Positions 1-12,900 of a stretch of 55,000 bases of DNA are shown here, in pieces. The first letter of the stretch is position 1. Every line of letters starts with the position of its first letter. This DNA comes from Priapulus caudatus (taxonomy: Eukaryota; Priapulida; Priapulimorpha; Priapulimorphida; Priapulidae). Below the pieces are notes generated by a model. It saw only the letters and a list, made by a program, of their open reading frames with translations. It searched no databases and had not been told where the DNA came from. Position numbers and translations under genes: made by a program. The DNA lies in contig NW_014577503.1 in assembly GCF_000485595.1 (NCBI RefSeq), positions 162,797-217,796 of the forward strand, in the 5' to 3' direction.

Positions 1-25
1 AAGAAAAAAAAAGAGAGAAACAAAG

Positions 26-99
<74 letters not shown>
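1..99. repeat. Purine-rich (GA)n microsatellite
   Basis: An A/G-only tract that becomes a pure (GA)n run from about position 32 to 98. The window starts inside it, so its full length is unknown. Confidence 0.9.
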
Positions 100-100
<1 letters not shown>

Positions 101-220
101 AAGAAACATATGGCACATCCTGCTCTAAAAAAGCTAGAAATTTCTCTCTCGTCAATTTCGCTATATTCTTTCCTTCTCCAATTCCAACGCAATTTAAATT
201 CTGATTACATCTAATATAGA

Positions 221-308
221 TATTATCAAGAGCTAATAATACCTTATAGGTAGCTTAATACCTTACGACCTAGCTTATACCTTAAGGTATTATTAGCTCT
301 TGATATTA
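221..308. repeat. Short palindromic element, copy 1 (mini-MITE)
   Basis: A near-perfect hairpin. The left arm TATTATCAAGAGCTAATAAT is mirrored by the right arm ending ATTAGCTCTTGATATTA, and inner sub-arms contain ACCTTA/TAAGGT. Related copies occur at 26932-26998 and 32442-32470, so this is a small dispersed family and not a chance palindrome. Between 313 and 660 I see only AT-rich sequence. Confidence 0.75.
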
Positions 309-667
309 TATAAATAAAAAGTAAAAACTAGGTCATTCGCAACCAGAAATTCTATGTATGAAATATGAAATTAGTGTTATGTTATTCATTAAACAGCGTT
401 AATTTGACTAGACTTTTAATCGTTTACGATAATATTAACTCAGCATTATTATTATTATTGTTGTTGTTGTTGTAATAAATGATAACATGATTAAAATCAT
501 AATAATATAATATTGATTTGAGAGTAATTCAACACATTATTTCCGAGCAGGTATATTACACCTATATAATGTAGTAAAATTATGAACAGCACGAAAATTA
601 TGTAATCGCTACGTATACATCAGCAAGTTGCGTATTATTTTGGCGAAATTCCAAGGAATCTATAATA

Positions 668-686
668 TATATATATATATATATGC

Positions 687-733
<47 letters not shown>

Positions 734-734
734 C

Positions 735-765
<31 letters not shown>

Positions 766-790
766 TGAGTGCGCGCGCGCGCGTGTGTAT
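668..790. repeat. (TA)n(GT)n(GC)n compound microsatellite
   Basis: An alternating purine-pyrimidine tract that passes from TA to GT, then GCGC/GTGC and back to GT. It creates long but meaningless open frames on both strands. Confidence 0.9.
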
Positions 791-2165
791 AAGATACAAG
801 CAGTTATAGTAATACGAATGTACAATCAATCAAATACGCCATTGCCAATGCCATATGCCTTATAGCGATAAACGCGTAAGCTATATTACCATTGATGAGT
901 ATGGACGTATCACTAAGAAACGTTAAAAACGCGCACCTCCCCACATCGATTCATTCTGTTGAATGTCATATGCCATGCCAATCATATACGCCAAGCGATA
1001 TGCCATTTCACGCAATATTTCAAATTTCATTTGAGAGTATAATGATAAAATCAGTCAAGCGCATGTACTAAACACGGTAAAGTGCCATTTCATCTAAAAA
1101 TATACCGTGTAAAAATACACACACAAAATAAATGCTAGAATGTATATAGATATAACTTACGCTATATATTGCACCAATGAATTCTTCCCACGAAACGTTT
1201 ACGTACGTCACTGGCCAAACCAATACGGCTGATGGGTCTGTATGCGTATATAGCACTCTATGGGTGCATGGATGATACCTGGCTATAGGGATATGTTGAT
1301 AGATAACGTTTGCGGTCAAGCTAAATTCTCAATCGATGTCGGAAGTGGGGATGCTGAGCACTTCCTGGCAGCAACATACATCCTCTAGTGTGACCAACCC
1401 CACCTGCCCTAAATACAGGGAACCGCCCAAGCTGACCCATAAGTTCATATGCTATGTTGAGGGCAAGTAGGAGTGGATTTGTTTTATCGCTGCAACACCG
1501 CCACCAGTTGCTGATACTATGAAACGTGGTAATTTAAACCCCCTGAATTTTGACTCATTTTCGTACAGTAGTAATATACATGAGTGCAATATGGTACTCG
1601 AGAAATACAGTCTATATTCACATCTCTAATTGTATATAGCCTAAACAAAATAGGGAGTTTTGTTTGGTTTATATTTTCGCGTTCCATATGAGTCATAACT
1701 ATATATCATATATATATATATATATAATATATATATATAGCACGAATTGCATCTGAACTTATATTTACTTGCCCACCTAAGTTTGTAGTTATTATAACAG
1801 CTAGGCACTTTCTGTGTAGGTAATATCATTATATTCTAGTTTTTATACACGTAACAGCAAGCATCTCAGTTAACCTAAGCTTTTAAAGCTTACACTGTAT
1901 TGCTGATTATAATATACACTCTGCCTTGTTTGTTTTCAGAATACACTTATAGAAGTTTTCCTGCTAATTGGACATAATATTCTACATTGCAGTGTTTACT
2001 ATATGAGGTCATATTTAATTCGGTTTTCGCAAAGACTACCATATTTGTTCTAATATATGTTTTGTGATGCGAAATCATCCCATGTATAGCCATGCCCAAG
2101 GCCCCAAAAGGACAATGCCAATTAATGCTGCATACCAAAACTTACATATTTGTGATATTAACAGG

Positions 2166-2202
<37 letters not shown>

Positions 2203-3336
2203 TGAACTAACTTATTGTAACAAAGAAAATACGTAGGTAGTGTGCGAATAAACCATACAGGCATTAGTTGAAAACTGCACGTAGAAATTATATCTACTGG
2301 CAGGCCGGCATTGATAAGAGCATAAGAGAGACATTCAGCATTCTACATATAAGTATAAATTAGATTCTGTCTGCTATTAAAATGCTATTAATATCAAAAC
2401 AATTAAAAGTAATGCATGATTCTGTAACTATATATAGATATATACTTACTTATCTTAGCTGGCTCGACGTGTCAATACTCTCTCACCACTCACTTCGAAG
2501 CCGCGGAAGAAACCATTATTTCCGGGGCAACATCCGCTTTCAAAACAGTGTTTGTTTTTCGGGTGAGTCGGTCAACGAGAATGCGCGTACACACGTCGTA
2601 CGCATGCGCACGCACGCGAGTGCGCGTCTTTGTATTTGAGAGTACGCGTGCGTACGTAAGTTCATGTCTGCGTGTTCAGTTGCACAAAACCCTCCAAATG
2701 TTAAAAGATTCACTTCAGTAACAATCGAACGGTTTGGTTATGACTGCGAAATAGTAGTCGTTACAACCAAACAATGTATCCATCTGAACGCTGCTACTAT
2801 GTTATCACTGGACATAGTTTATAGTTATTGACTGTTTAATAGTATGATTAATTAACTAACATCTGATAAGCTCACTGCGGCGCTAAATGTGGGAAATTAA
2901 AAGATGAGAGAAGCAGATCTAGACCAAGACGGTCTGCAAACCAAGAGAAATGCTAGACGTTTTGTTTACACCCGAGATCAATGTAATAAAGATAAATAAG
3001 GTTATCTTATATATTAGTCCGTGCAGGTATAGTACATGTGTTTGAACATGGTATGCGCGGCCACAAAATGAAAGAAGAGTTTATCAATTATATAGAAAAA
3101 TTCATATATAATATAATATATTTCACAAGATAATTGGTTTTCCCCGATGAGTTTGCAATACAATTTATACCAACACTAAACTAGAGGGCTGACTATTTTC
3201 AAAGTTCAAGTCCCAAGCAACACTACAGCCACATCCCCAGTACCGTATTTTCAGGAAACGTTTGTGCTTCCACGTAAATGTGACATATTTCAGGTACGGA
3301 GACATATAAATTCACATACATTATTTTTTAAATAGT
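791..3336. other. Non-coding stretch, no gene recognised
   Basis: AT-rich sequence with (TA)n runs near 1708-1738 and 2169-2199. Open frames here are short and of unnatural composition. A GC-richer island at about 1320-1500 may be an old repeat, but I cannot name it. Confidence 0.5.
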
Positions 3337-6300
3337 TTTATTGTTAGGTACAAATGAATTGCGTATTTACACTGGGTATCTCATGCCGACAATGCATCAA
3401 CAATAACGCCACAATGCGCGCTCGTACCTGGGTTATACATAAAACCAGCCACTGTGGCACGCATCCCTGCAAGATGCATAAATATATGAGACGCCATGCA
3501 GACCTAACATTATAACACTTGATAGAAAATAAACCTCGCCAAGAAACATTCGTTACATTCTTGAAATGTAATTCAGAGAACACAATACCACACTAATTTC
3601 ACCTGCGACCTATCATACAGTAAGTCTGATGCTTTTAACCTAGGCACTGAGATGAGAAATATACCAACTTATAAATGCGAAGTGTTATAACCATAATATG
3701 CCCATCTTGTTTTCAAAATTTTCCAACAAATTAAATGAATCTTTCTTTCACACACGCAACCAACACGTTTCGCGAACTAACTTGCGGTAGCTGACAGAGC
3801 AGCAAAAGACATGGCATGTGCTGCGAATGTGTGACATCGCACATAGATGAGAAAATTGGTCTGATATATTCTTGGCAACATCCTATAAGATGCAAGATTT
3901 GCGTCTACGCGTGACAGGGTGGGTGTGAAATGCCACCTCTGCATTATTACAGATTGTAAACATTTTGCCATAAACAAGCACACGTACATATGTAAACAGT
4001 TGTATTTGCATACATATATAGACAGACAGTGGAAATCATTTATGCACGCCATTACAATTATTTAGTTGCCCGTTGAAAATAGAAACCTTATATGTGAGTG
4101 TGACAACAAACATTGCTCTGATACTTTCCCGTGTTCTATGCTAATATAAATACATGACTATGCAGAACGACTAAAAAACAGTGCACGAAAGGCTAACAGG
4201 GTGATTCAAAATACGTGCGCATTACACACAAACAAGGTTTAACATCACAATGACACACGGGTGGGGCTCTACGACACTACATAAACCGTAGTATCCGAAT
4301 GGCTACTAAACTAGTGATGTTACAACGAACTGGTGCGGTAAAAACAAAAAAACTGACAGCAATCCACCAGAATTCAGGAAGAACTGTTTCCATGTAGAAC
4401 ACATCGAAAAATGATTTGTACGGACAAACATATATTTAAATCACTTGTTGAACATGAAATTATACAAAAACAGAGAACTAGCCACCATGTTCACCGATAT
4501 CCTACGATAAAAATTAGCAGTACTGCCACGTTCACAACACGGTTGTGATATCAACGCTTATATAAGAAGGCATCACCTGCTCAAACACATAAAAATCGCA
4601 CGATAAGACGACCTATGAGATGACAATTCACGAGAACCTATGTGAAATGGCTTCCTAAGTATCAACTAAATTTTCCGGTGTTAAGTTTAAAAGGAAACTT
4701 CATACTAAATTACTACAACTCAACACACATTAATGCTGACCACATGTAAATTATACACGTATCCAGCTGATCGTTTACAAAAATACATTTTGCAGTTTCA
4801 TTACAAACAGTGGAGATGATGTAGAAAATGCGCCGTGCCACGTATAATTTGATGTCTTCTTTACGAAATATATACACAATAAATATTTTAGTTTACAGCT
4901 TTTATATACATGGATGATCACTCACCATAGGCAGTGCGATTATGTGCGAAAAACCAATATGTTGCAGAACTGGGACACCGATCAGCCAATTACTACTTGC
5001 TTAAAAAATTAATAATCTATATGGATCTACTAAAGAACCTCTGTATACCGACCGACCAGGATATTTTTGGCAAGTTGCTGGAACCCTTGAACACCCAACA
5101 AACATTAGTTGGATTAAATTTCACAAAACAAGTCTACTATTACAAAGTGGGCATATGCGCAATAAAAGAGAAACGCGAAATATGAAACCCATGCTCAAAT
5201 GAGGCATGTTTATGACATCATACGGATGGCACGGAATCTAATAATAGGCGTTTAGAACGTCACTGAAACTAACTGAAACTAAACTGGTATCTTTGAACAT
5301 GGCATAAAACACAGGAGTTTCTTATGCACTGCAGGGCAATTTGAGCGCTTTACAGGGAGAAATAAACCATTCGTTTATGATATCTGCACTTTCCTGTTTT
5401 TCAAACGTGCTTCTTTATCAAATAAAAAAAGCAATACGAGAGCATGCAACAACCGCCGCTAAGCACTGACTCGAATGAACAACTGAATAAATGAAAACAA
5501 CCTCATCGAAACCCATCACGGTAAAACAGACACAAACCTACGTAAAGGAAAATGAAAGAAATTTCCCAACAGCAGTAAAACCATTAGGAACAACATTTCG
5601 GTGCACAGTACAAGTGGGTCCAGGAACCACCGCCTCCTTATAACAGTGGCTTTCAAGTAACTAGATGGCCCTGATACACCCCAGACACGCCCGTTAAAAC
5701 TCAACCGCCGCACCCACCCACCCCCCACCCACCCAAGCAAAAATGGTTTGCTGTAGCAAACGCGTGTCTCGCCAAGCATATGGTAGCCCGTTCATACCAA
5801 GATGAAATTCTAGCAAAGGTGGGGGCGTATATTAGTTTCAATAACTCGCTGCATCAGAGGGAGAGCGAATGGATACACCAAAATCTACTCAGGCAGGAGG
5901 GTTTCAATGCTCAGCCAGCGACGAGGTGTGTCCATAAGTTCTCCACTGCTCAAGTCACATAACGCATGTAAGAGTGGATTTACATTTTGTCACGCCAACG
6001 TCACTGTCAACGAAAAGGTGGCTGGCTTTCAACAGCCGACCGTGCCCACCGAGTGCTGTACTTTAAACATACGGCCACGATGACTCGATGCGCAATGAAG
6101 ACCACCCATGCACTGCTTCCCTGTATTGCGCGCGTAGCCGGCGCCCTAACGCTGCGCATCACGCATCTCACATGCACAGTCTAAGCACAGAAACTTCCTG
6201 CCTAAACATGAGCGCCTGCCTCGGTGGGTGCGCAAAGGGTTACCGCTTGTACTTGCGATTGAGAATGAGCAGTGTAACTCGACACAATACTAACGATGTA

Positions 6301-7161
6301 CAAACACCGATCATCTGTATCAGTGCACCACCTTGGGCCTCTGCTGATGCCACCATAGTTCTGCTATGCCGCCCAATTCCAGACTGCACATTCTTCCAAT
6401 GGGCTCATCGCAGAGGTGGCACCCGATCCGTACACATAGCGCTTATGCAGCTGTGCCTGTGAAAGCACTCACAAGTGCAGGTGCTACAGCTGCTGCTGGC
6501 TGGCTTCATAACAGTTTATCATCGTGGCAAACAGTATTGCTGATCTGCTGTTTAAAGCACTGATATTTATTGCTTTACCCCACGGTTATAACAGAGCGAA
6601 GCCAATGGAAATCATCCACACTTTTCTTAGAGCGCTCTCACAGTGCACCTACTCATTGCTCAGCTATTCATCTGGAATGTGGACATAATATGGGAGTGGC
6701 GCTATTCACCGTAGCAGCTGGAATGTCCATGCTTCCTCCACAAAAAGCAGAAATGCCAAGTAATGCACAAGACGAGGCCAATGACTTTTGCTACATAACA
6801 TAACATGCAGTATCTGAAGTGGTGTGACATACACTGGTCAATTTGATAACAACCATTTTAGAAGAGGCTGATACTTCGTACATGTATAAGAAAACAGATT
6901 ATCCTAAAGCCTGAGACAACGCATGACTGACAATAGTTCAACTTTGAGGGTGTGTGGTGAATAAAGTTGTGGTTCTAGGGCAGTGGAAGTGTTTAGATTC
7001 GACTGCTGCGAAGCCAGCAAACTTTCCAATAAAACAGCATGACATGTGGTGATGGACTACAAGTAATTTGATTTGAGAGGTAATAAATATATTCTTCCTC
7101 AATAGACTATGGAAAACGTATTCGAAAACATCTTGGTATTCCTTGCAGGTGGCAGCACTGT
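3337..7161 (-). other. Possible 3'UTR / flank of the TADA2B-like gene
   Basis: This stretch follows the TADA2B stop codon on the minus strand. It has no coding exon I can support, although plus-strand ORFs of up to 124 codons exist around 5780-6800. Minus-strand AATAAA signals are present at 6566-6571 and 3337-3342, so the 3'UTR could be about 0.6 kb or as long as 3.8 kb. The UTR assignment is inferred; only the signals are seen directly. Confidence 0.3.
6566..6571 (-). promoter_or_regulatory. Candidate polyadenylation signal AATAAA
   Basis: The plus strand reads TTTATT, which is AATAAA on the minus strand, 591 bases past the TADA2B TAA. It is the more economical of the two candidate 3' ends; the alternative is at 3337-3342. 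Confidence 0.3.
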
Positions 7162-7284
7162 TTAGCATGCAGATATCCAGCCACTCTCTGCAAAGAAGCT
7201 AAGGAGTCTGTTTTTGTTGCTTCTACTCAGGCCCTCAATACTGTGGGTTCTGAGTGAACCTCCATGCTTCTTACGTAGGCTTTC
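7162..7284 (-). CDS. TADA2B: TADA2B last exon (end of SWIRM, stop)
   Basis: Encodes ESLRKKHGGSLRTHSIEGLS, then RSNKNRLLSFFAESGWISAC and TAA. It matches the family's final ILNFLTESGWIS. The acceptor is CTCCCTTAG. Confidence 0.94.
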   Translation of the reverse strand, partial: ESLRKKHGGSLRTHSIEGLSRSNKNRLLSFFAESGWISAC

Positions 7285-9935
7285 CTAAGGGAGACACACA
7301 GAACTGTTAGGTATAAAATGTCCAAAATTCATACCAAGTATAAATTCTACACGTACACACTAATCTAAAAAATTCTGTCACTGCTATTAATGGCTGTGAC
7401 AATCCAACTTCCCAAAGATTAATATAAAACCTGTGTCACAAGCATAGGGTGAATCATTAATCAAAGCCTGGTAGTCTAGACTACTGATCTGTCCAGTAAA
7501 TTAAACCAAATGCCCATATAATTCAATTAAAACCCACTATAAATTTTTTGTTTGACAAAAAAATCACATTTACCACCGACCAGGATAAACTATAAAAACA
7601 GAAACACAGCCAAAGAGATCTAAACAACTAGGTCAACTCGGACACTACTCGATTCCCATATCTAGCAGTAAATATACGACTGAATGGTCAGGTAAAAAAA
7701 CTTTGCACCTGAGCATTACTTACCTTAATGAGACAGGTCTTGATGGTTACATAGTGAGCAGGCTTCAGGTTCATGGCAGTGCATAGCTGCAAAAAATGAC
7801 AAATACACATCTTTAAGTAGTAATAACAGACACTACTTCTATTAAAACTACCTTCTCCATAATAGCATCAATTTTATAAAGACATATCAACTCATCACAC
7901 AGACACAGCTGTAACGCTTTCACTGGCCAACACGGCCAAACTGCATGCAGCGCCCCCCTTCGCACACTCAGGTTACCACTGCCACAAGGCTAGCACTATT
8001 TTTCAAGTGGGCGGAGCTCCAGGGAAAACCAGCAAATGGCAATCCAACGGCCGCGAAGTCGCCGTCGAACAGAACATTAGAAATTTCTATTATTTGCATG
8101 TTTGTTGGTGGACAAATTTGGTGGACAAATTTAGATGTTTTAAGCTGAATACGCAAAAATGCATCAAAGACAATGTTCGAGAATTAGGTATATTGGCAAG
8201 CATCCGAAAAATTTATGATAAATATTAAATAAACACGTGAACTTAGTTTAGTAAACAGCGTAATGATTTGAAAGTAGTAAATGGGCGCACTATTTCGTAT
8301 CACTATTTTATCAAATTTCTCATAAAATAATGGTCGGATTTTTAATATCTTTGCAACTTTTATTAGTCCAAATCTTATTACATAAGATACGAGTAACGTG
8401 CCTGCTGTAAAACTTGTAGTAAAAAAGCGTTACAAATTGTAACCGAAATCCATCTGTGGCAGTGGTAGATTGAGCCTATGAGCGAGAGCGCCATCTGTCG
8501 TGGAGTTTGCAACACGGCCTGTCAGTACCTTTTGCTCCCTCTCAGACAGCAGGTCGTTTCCATGCTGGCTGGTGATCTCCAGCGGACCCATGTTGTTACT
8601 GCCGCCGCCGCCTTTTGCGAACAAGGACGACTTTTGTTCGCCGCTTTCTCTGTACGAAGGAATATACAACAAACGAATATGGGTATATAAAGTATATAGT
8701 ATGAGAATACAGTGCAGTTTTTGCTTAAATTATTTCATATCAGTGTTATTATATTAGTGTAAAACAGAGAGACTCAAGGTAGATTGTGAGCGATAAAATT
8801 TAGTTTATCTACAGCACACAACGTACTCTGCTGCTGCTGCAGACTTTTTTAAGGACATGGTTGTTGATGTGGTTGAAGTGCTTCGCCTTGCCAAGGACAT
8901 GCCGATGGTCATTCCACCCTAGATGAACGACGAAGTGTTGGAAAGATTACAATGTGTGTGCAGTAGAGAAAGTGTTGACATGTATTTAATCAGAAATTTT
9001 AGGATACAAAGACAAGTTGCGAGGGACACCAAGGAACTTCCTTCAAAGGTGGTTGACCATGAAAATTTACTTTTTTATCATCGTCTTTTATGTAGAGCAG
9101 GGAGGGATACGTACAGAAAATAATTAATGGGAAATGTGCAAATGGGAACCAGGTAGGGCAACCACAGCATTACATTGTCATGGATACTATCCTATTTTTA
9201 GGGGAACAACAGCAAGAAGGACAGCAATCATACTTGTGGTTGATGTCGTGTTGAAATTCAAACTACAGTATCATGTTTCGAGAGTGTATACCCAAAACAA
9301 GTATAAATATTTAAAATGGCTCCATTATGTACAAAGCTGGGTAATTAAACTGAATGTTATCTGAAATTACAGACGAGTAGTTTGATCATATTTTCTTGCC
9401 ACAAAAGGTTTACCTGTCCTTCATCATTCTATTGAGGAAATAAACAGTGTATTTTTTCTATACAGACCACCGACTATATCACGAGTATCAATACATTATT
9501 GTATTAAGTGATATAAGTGACTATCAAAGCATTTCTATCACAGGAAAGACATTGTAAAACTCTATTCATATAAGAGTGCATTTAAAAGTCATAGAGTATG
9601 CCAGCTGGCATTACTCACTACAGGAAGAGAGTGCAAAATAGCAATACATACTCACAGCTTTTCTTGTCTCCTTTTTTTTCTCCATTAATAATCGAGACTT
9701 TTCAAAATCATCTAATTCTGCAAATAGATTAGGTTGTCAAATGCTGTGTAATAAATGCTGAAGATCATGTATAGAACAATCTTTAGCATATTTTAAAAAA
9801 CTGATTACATTTTATCAGGAATGGCATTCATCCCTTCCCACTTCGAAACATCAAAATGTCCTTCATGCAGTTTACACCATCAATTCAGATTTCATGTATG
9901 GAATACCATAAATCACACACACACGCGCGCGCACA

Positions 9936-9979
<44 letters not shown>

Positions 9980-12900
9980 CACACACGATTTTTACTGATC
10001 TTTAGTATTGCTTACCAGAAAACTTAGTAATGCCATGCTTTCTGTATCTCACCAACTCCTTGTGTCTAGACTTTAGTTTTTTCTCATCTGCAAAATAGCC
10101 AATAAAATTATATACCAAAGTGACAAGAATCTAATCCTGTTTTAAAACCATTCCCTCTCATATAAATCCAAAAATGAGACAAAACAGATCTCACGACTCT
10201 CACCTATCACCGGGCATATTACTGATTACCCCAGAAAAAATCACGATGATTTTTTGCCATTACAGGCCATAAAACAATAAATACCAAGCAAATATGTGGT
10301 TGAATTCATGCAGACCTGCCAACCTGTGATTCATGAAAATAGTAAGGCTTTTCTTTTATTGCAGCAGGCAGCCATTTTACTTGTATGCTATGTGCGCAAT
10401 GAATGATGGGACTAACTCTAGATCACACGAGAACAACGTGAACGCGTGATCCAATATGCTGCGCCCACAATCGCCAGATATTTCTCGGCTCACAATGTAA
10501 AAAACATTAATTTTCACAAGTCGTAAAAAATCGTAAGATTTTCAGTTTGATCGTACATTCGTAGAAACATCATGGAATTCGTAAGGAATACGAAAAAATC
10601 GTAAGGGTTGGCAGGTCTGTTCATGAGATTTGCAGAAATTAAATTATATATAAAAATAGCACCACAAATACAAGTGCATCCGATTCCGTGATGTAATTTT
10701 ATTATACCCTGGTACCAGTCAATGGTATCCTGTAAGATATGAGAATCCCATGCTATCAATAGTAGTGATGCTAACGAATGTAAACAGATTTACTTTGAAA
10801 TGCAGATCAGTGCATATATTGATGAAAATAATGACGAGTGAGTGTTCTAATTCTAAGACATTTGAGCCTTACTGCATACACTTAGTATGAGGTAGAGTAC
10901 CGGTATCGGCAATTATTTCCACGGTAAGGTAATTATTAGGTTAGGAAAAACATGAGAAATCATTACTTAGACTATAGGTACACAGTGCTGCCACCTGTGT
11001 GTGGGAAAGATTTACAATATTACTATTAGTGCCTGACAGAGGGGAAAAAAACCACATGGGCAAGTCAAATTAATTTAAATGTCCAAAATGTAAGTTTGCG
11101 GCCCAATCAATATTGATTAATGCTAGTTTTCTATGTTTACTTTAAATAAAACACTGAAACTTCTAGACGTTTTCAGCAATTGCCAGTCCAGCACTTTCGA
11201 TGGTCCAACCATATTGCAGTGGTGGAATTGCAAATATACTGCACATTGGCTGACTATAATTCACTAATTTGCTGCTATGTTGTTGTTGTATTATACAGGT
11301 ACAGCTGTAAAACTTTCATTTCTCACATAAATCTAAAAATGAATCAATTTAGACAAATTTAGTCTCACCTGTAAGCGTACATATTACTGATGCTTCAGCA
11401 TAAAAATTATTATGAGTTTATGTTGTTATATAATAGGCTATAAAACAAACAAGTGCCGCAGAGCGACAGCGCTCAACTGACGTGTACTGTAGCCATACTG
11501 GGTTAGCTTGGACACTTACGCTGCAAGTCATCAAAAAATTGCTCACGCTCAATGGCTGACTGGAACTGAGCAAATGGTCTCATTTTATCATGGAATTCTC
11601 TGAAAAAAACACAAATGAATAATATTAATATTATTCTTAATTGTTAAAACAGAATGCACATTTTAGGAACATTTAGAACCCAGTTACTTTAGCTACGCAC
11701 TGCTAAAAATATAAAATAACAAAATAGGTTGTTAAGATCATACAATGATACAGCTAAAAACATATTCAATTCTGGTTTAATCAAATGGGTTTAATCATAG
11801 GTAGATATCAGGGGATGGATAAATGAAAACAGCTCTCCAGCAACTACCCCATAAGCCCTCACTCCCTCCAGAGTGAATCAAACTCTGAACAATCACAGAA
11901 AGTAGGAAATTTACACCGGCTAATTTTATCCACGTTCATATATTATAACATAGAAGCACAGACAATGTGTATGAGCAGGGACCCAGCAGTGTTCTTCCCG
12001 GCCTCCTTCCTTATCCATAGAAAACTAGTGACAACCATTTTACAAAGAATGAACCATTATAAAGAAATCTAAGCACACACTTTTATGTTGACCTTCCTTC
12101 TGGATATTTCAGGTCATGGCAATAACTATACAATTCGTACAGACTGCAAAATCTGGTCCTATATCACACTATTTAGGGCCAGGCCTGGGCCAAGCAAGCA
12201 CTACACTGCAGTGTACAGACACAAAATATTCAACTGGGCTAAGTTAGCATGGGTGACTGACTGCACATGCTTAGTTTGGCCTTTTACGTCACACAGCAGA
12301 CAGCAATGTCGGTAAAACAATAGCACTGCCGACGGCATTATTATGATTTACACTGACACTGAGCTGCTGTAATACTAGAAGAAGAATATTATTATTAAAA
12401 AGGTGACTGAATACACAGCAGAAATTACAACCAGAATATAATCGATTTGGGTATCCGATTATAATCTAATTCAGCCATTTTACCAGTAATGAAATATAAA
12501 CATGCACACTGCCATGTCTGCCTTCTCATACCTTCTAAAAAGATTCTTCTGGCCAAATTGTAATCAGACTATTTACCTCGTCGTTCCAGTTACTACCTCT
12601 ATTTGCCATTATATTATGAACCAAGTTGTCTACACTATATGAGCATACAGTAGTGAATGGAAAATCAAAAACTAAAACAATTTAGTCTGCGTATGCCCTG
12701 GATTGCGAACACACACAATTTACACGGATAACTTAGCATGCTTTGAAGTGGGCATGGTCCACCTCAGTTCGGGGGAGGGGGGCAACTTAGTCTGGACTAG
12801 CGCGTACATAGCCCGGGATAGCGTGTACACACTGCAAAAATACAGGCCCAGACTAGTTTTATGTAGGATCAAACTTGCTGTCTCTACAGGTTATTAGACT

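Noticed and set aside
5780-6803. Cluster of short plus-strand ORFs
   Set aside because: They overlap each other in different frames with no domain or splice support; the stretch fits the 3' flank of TADA2B better.
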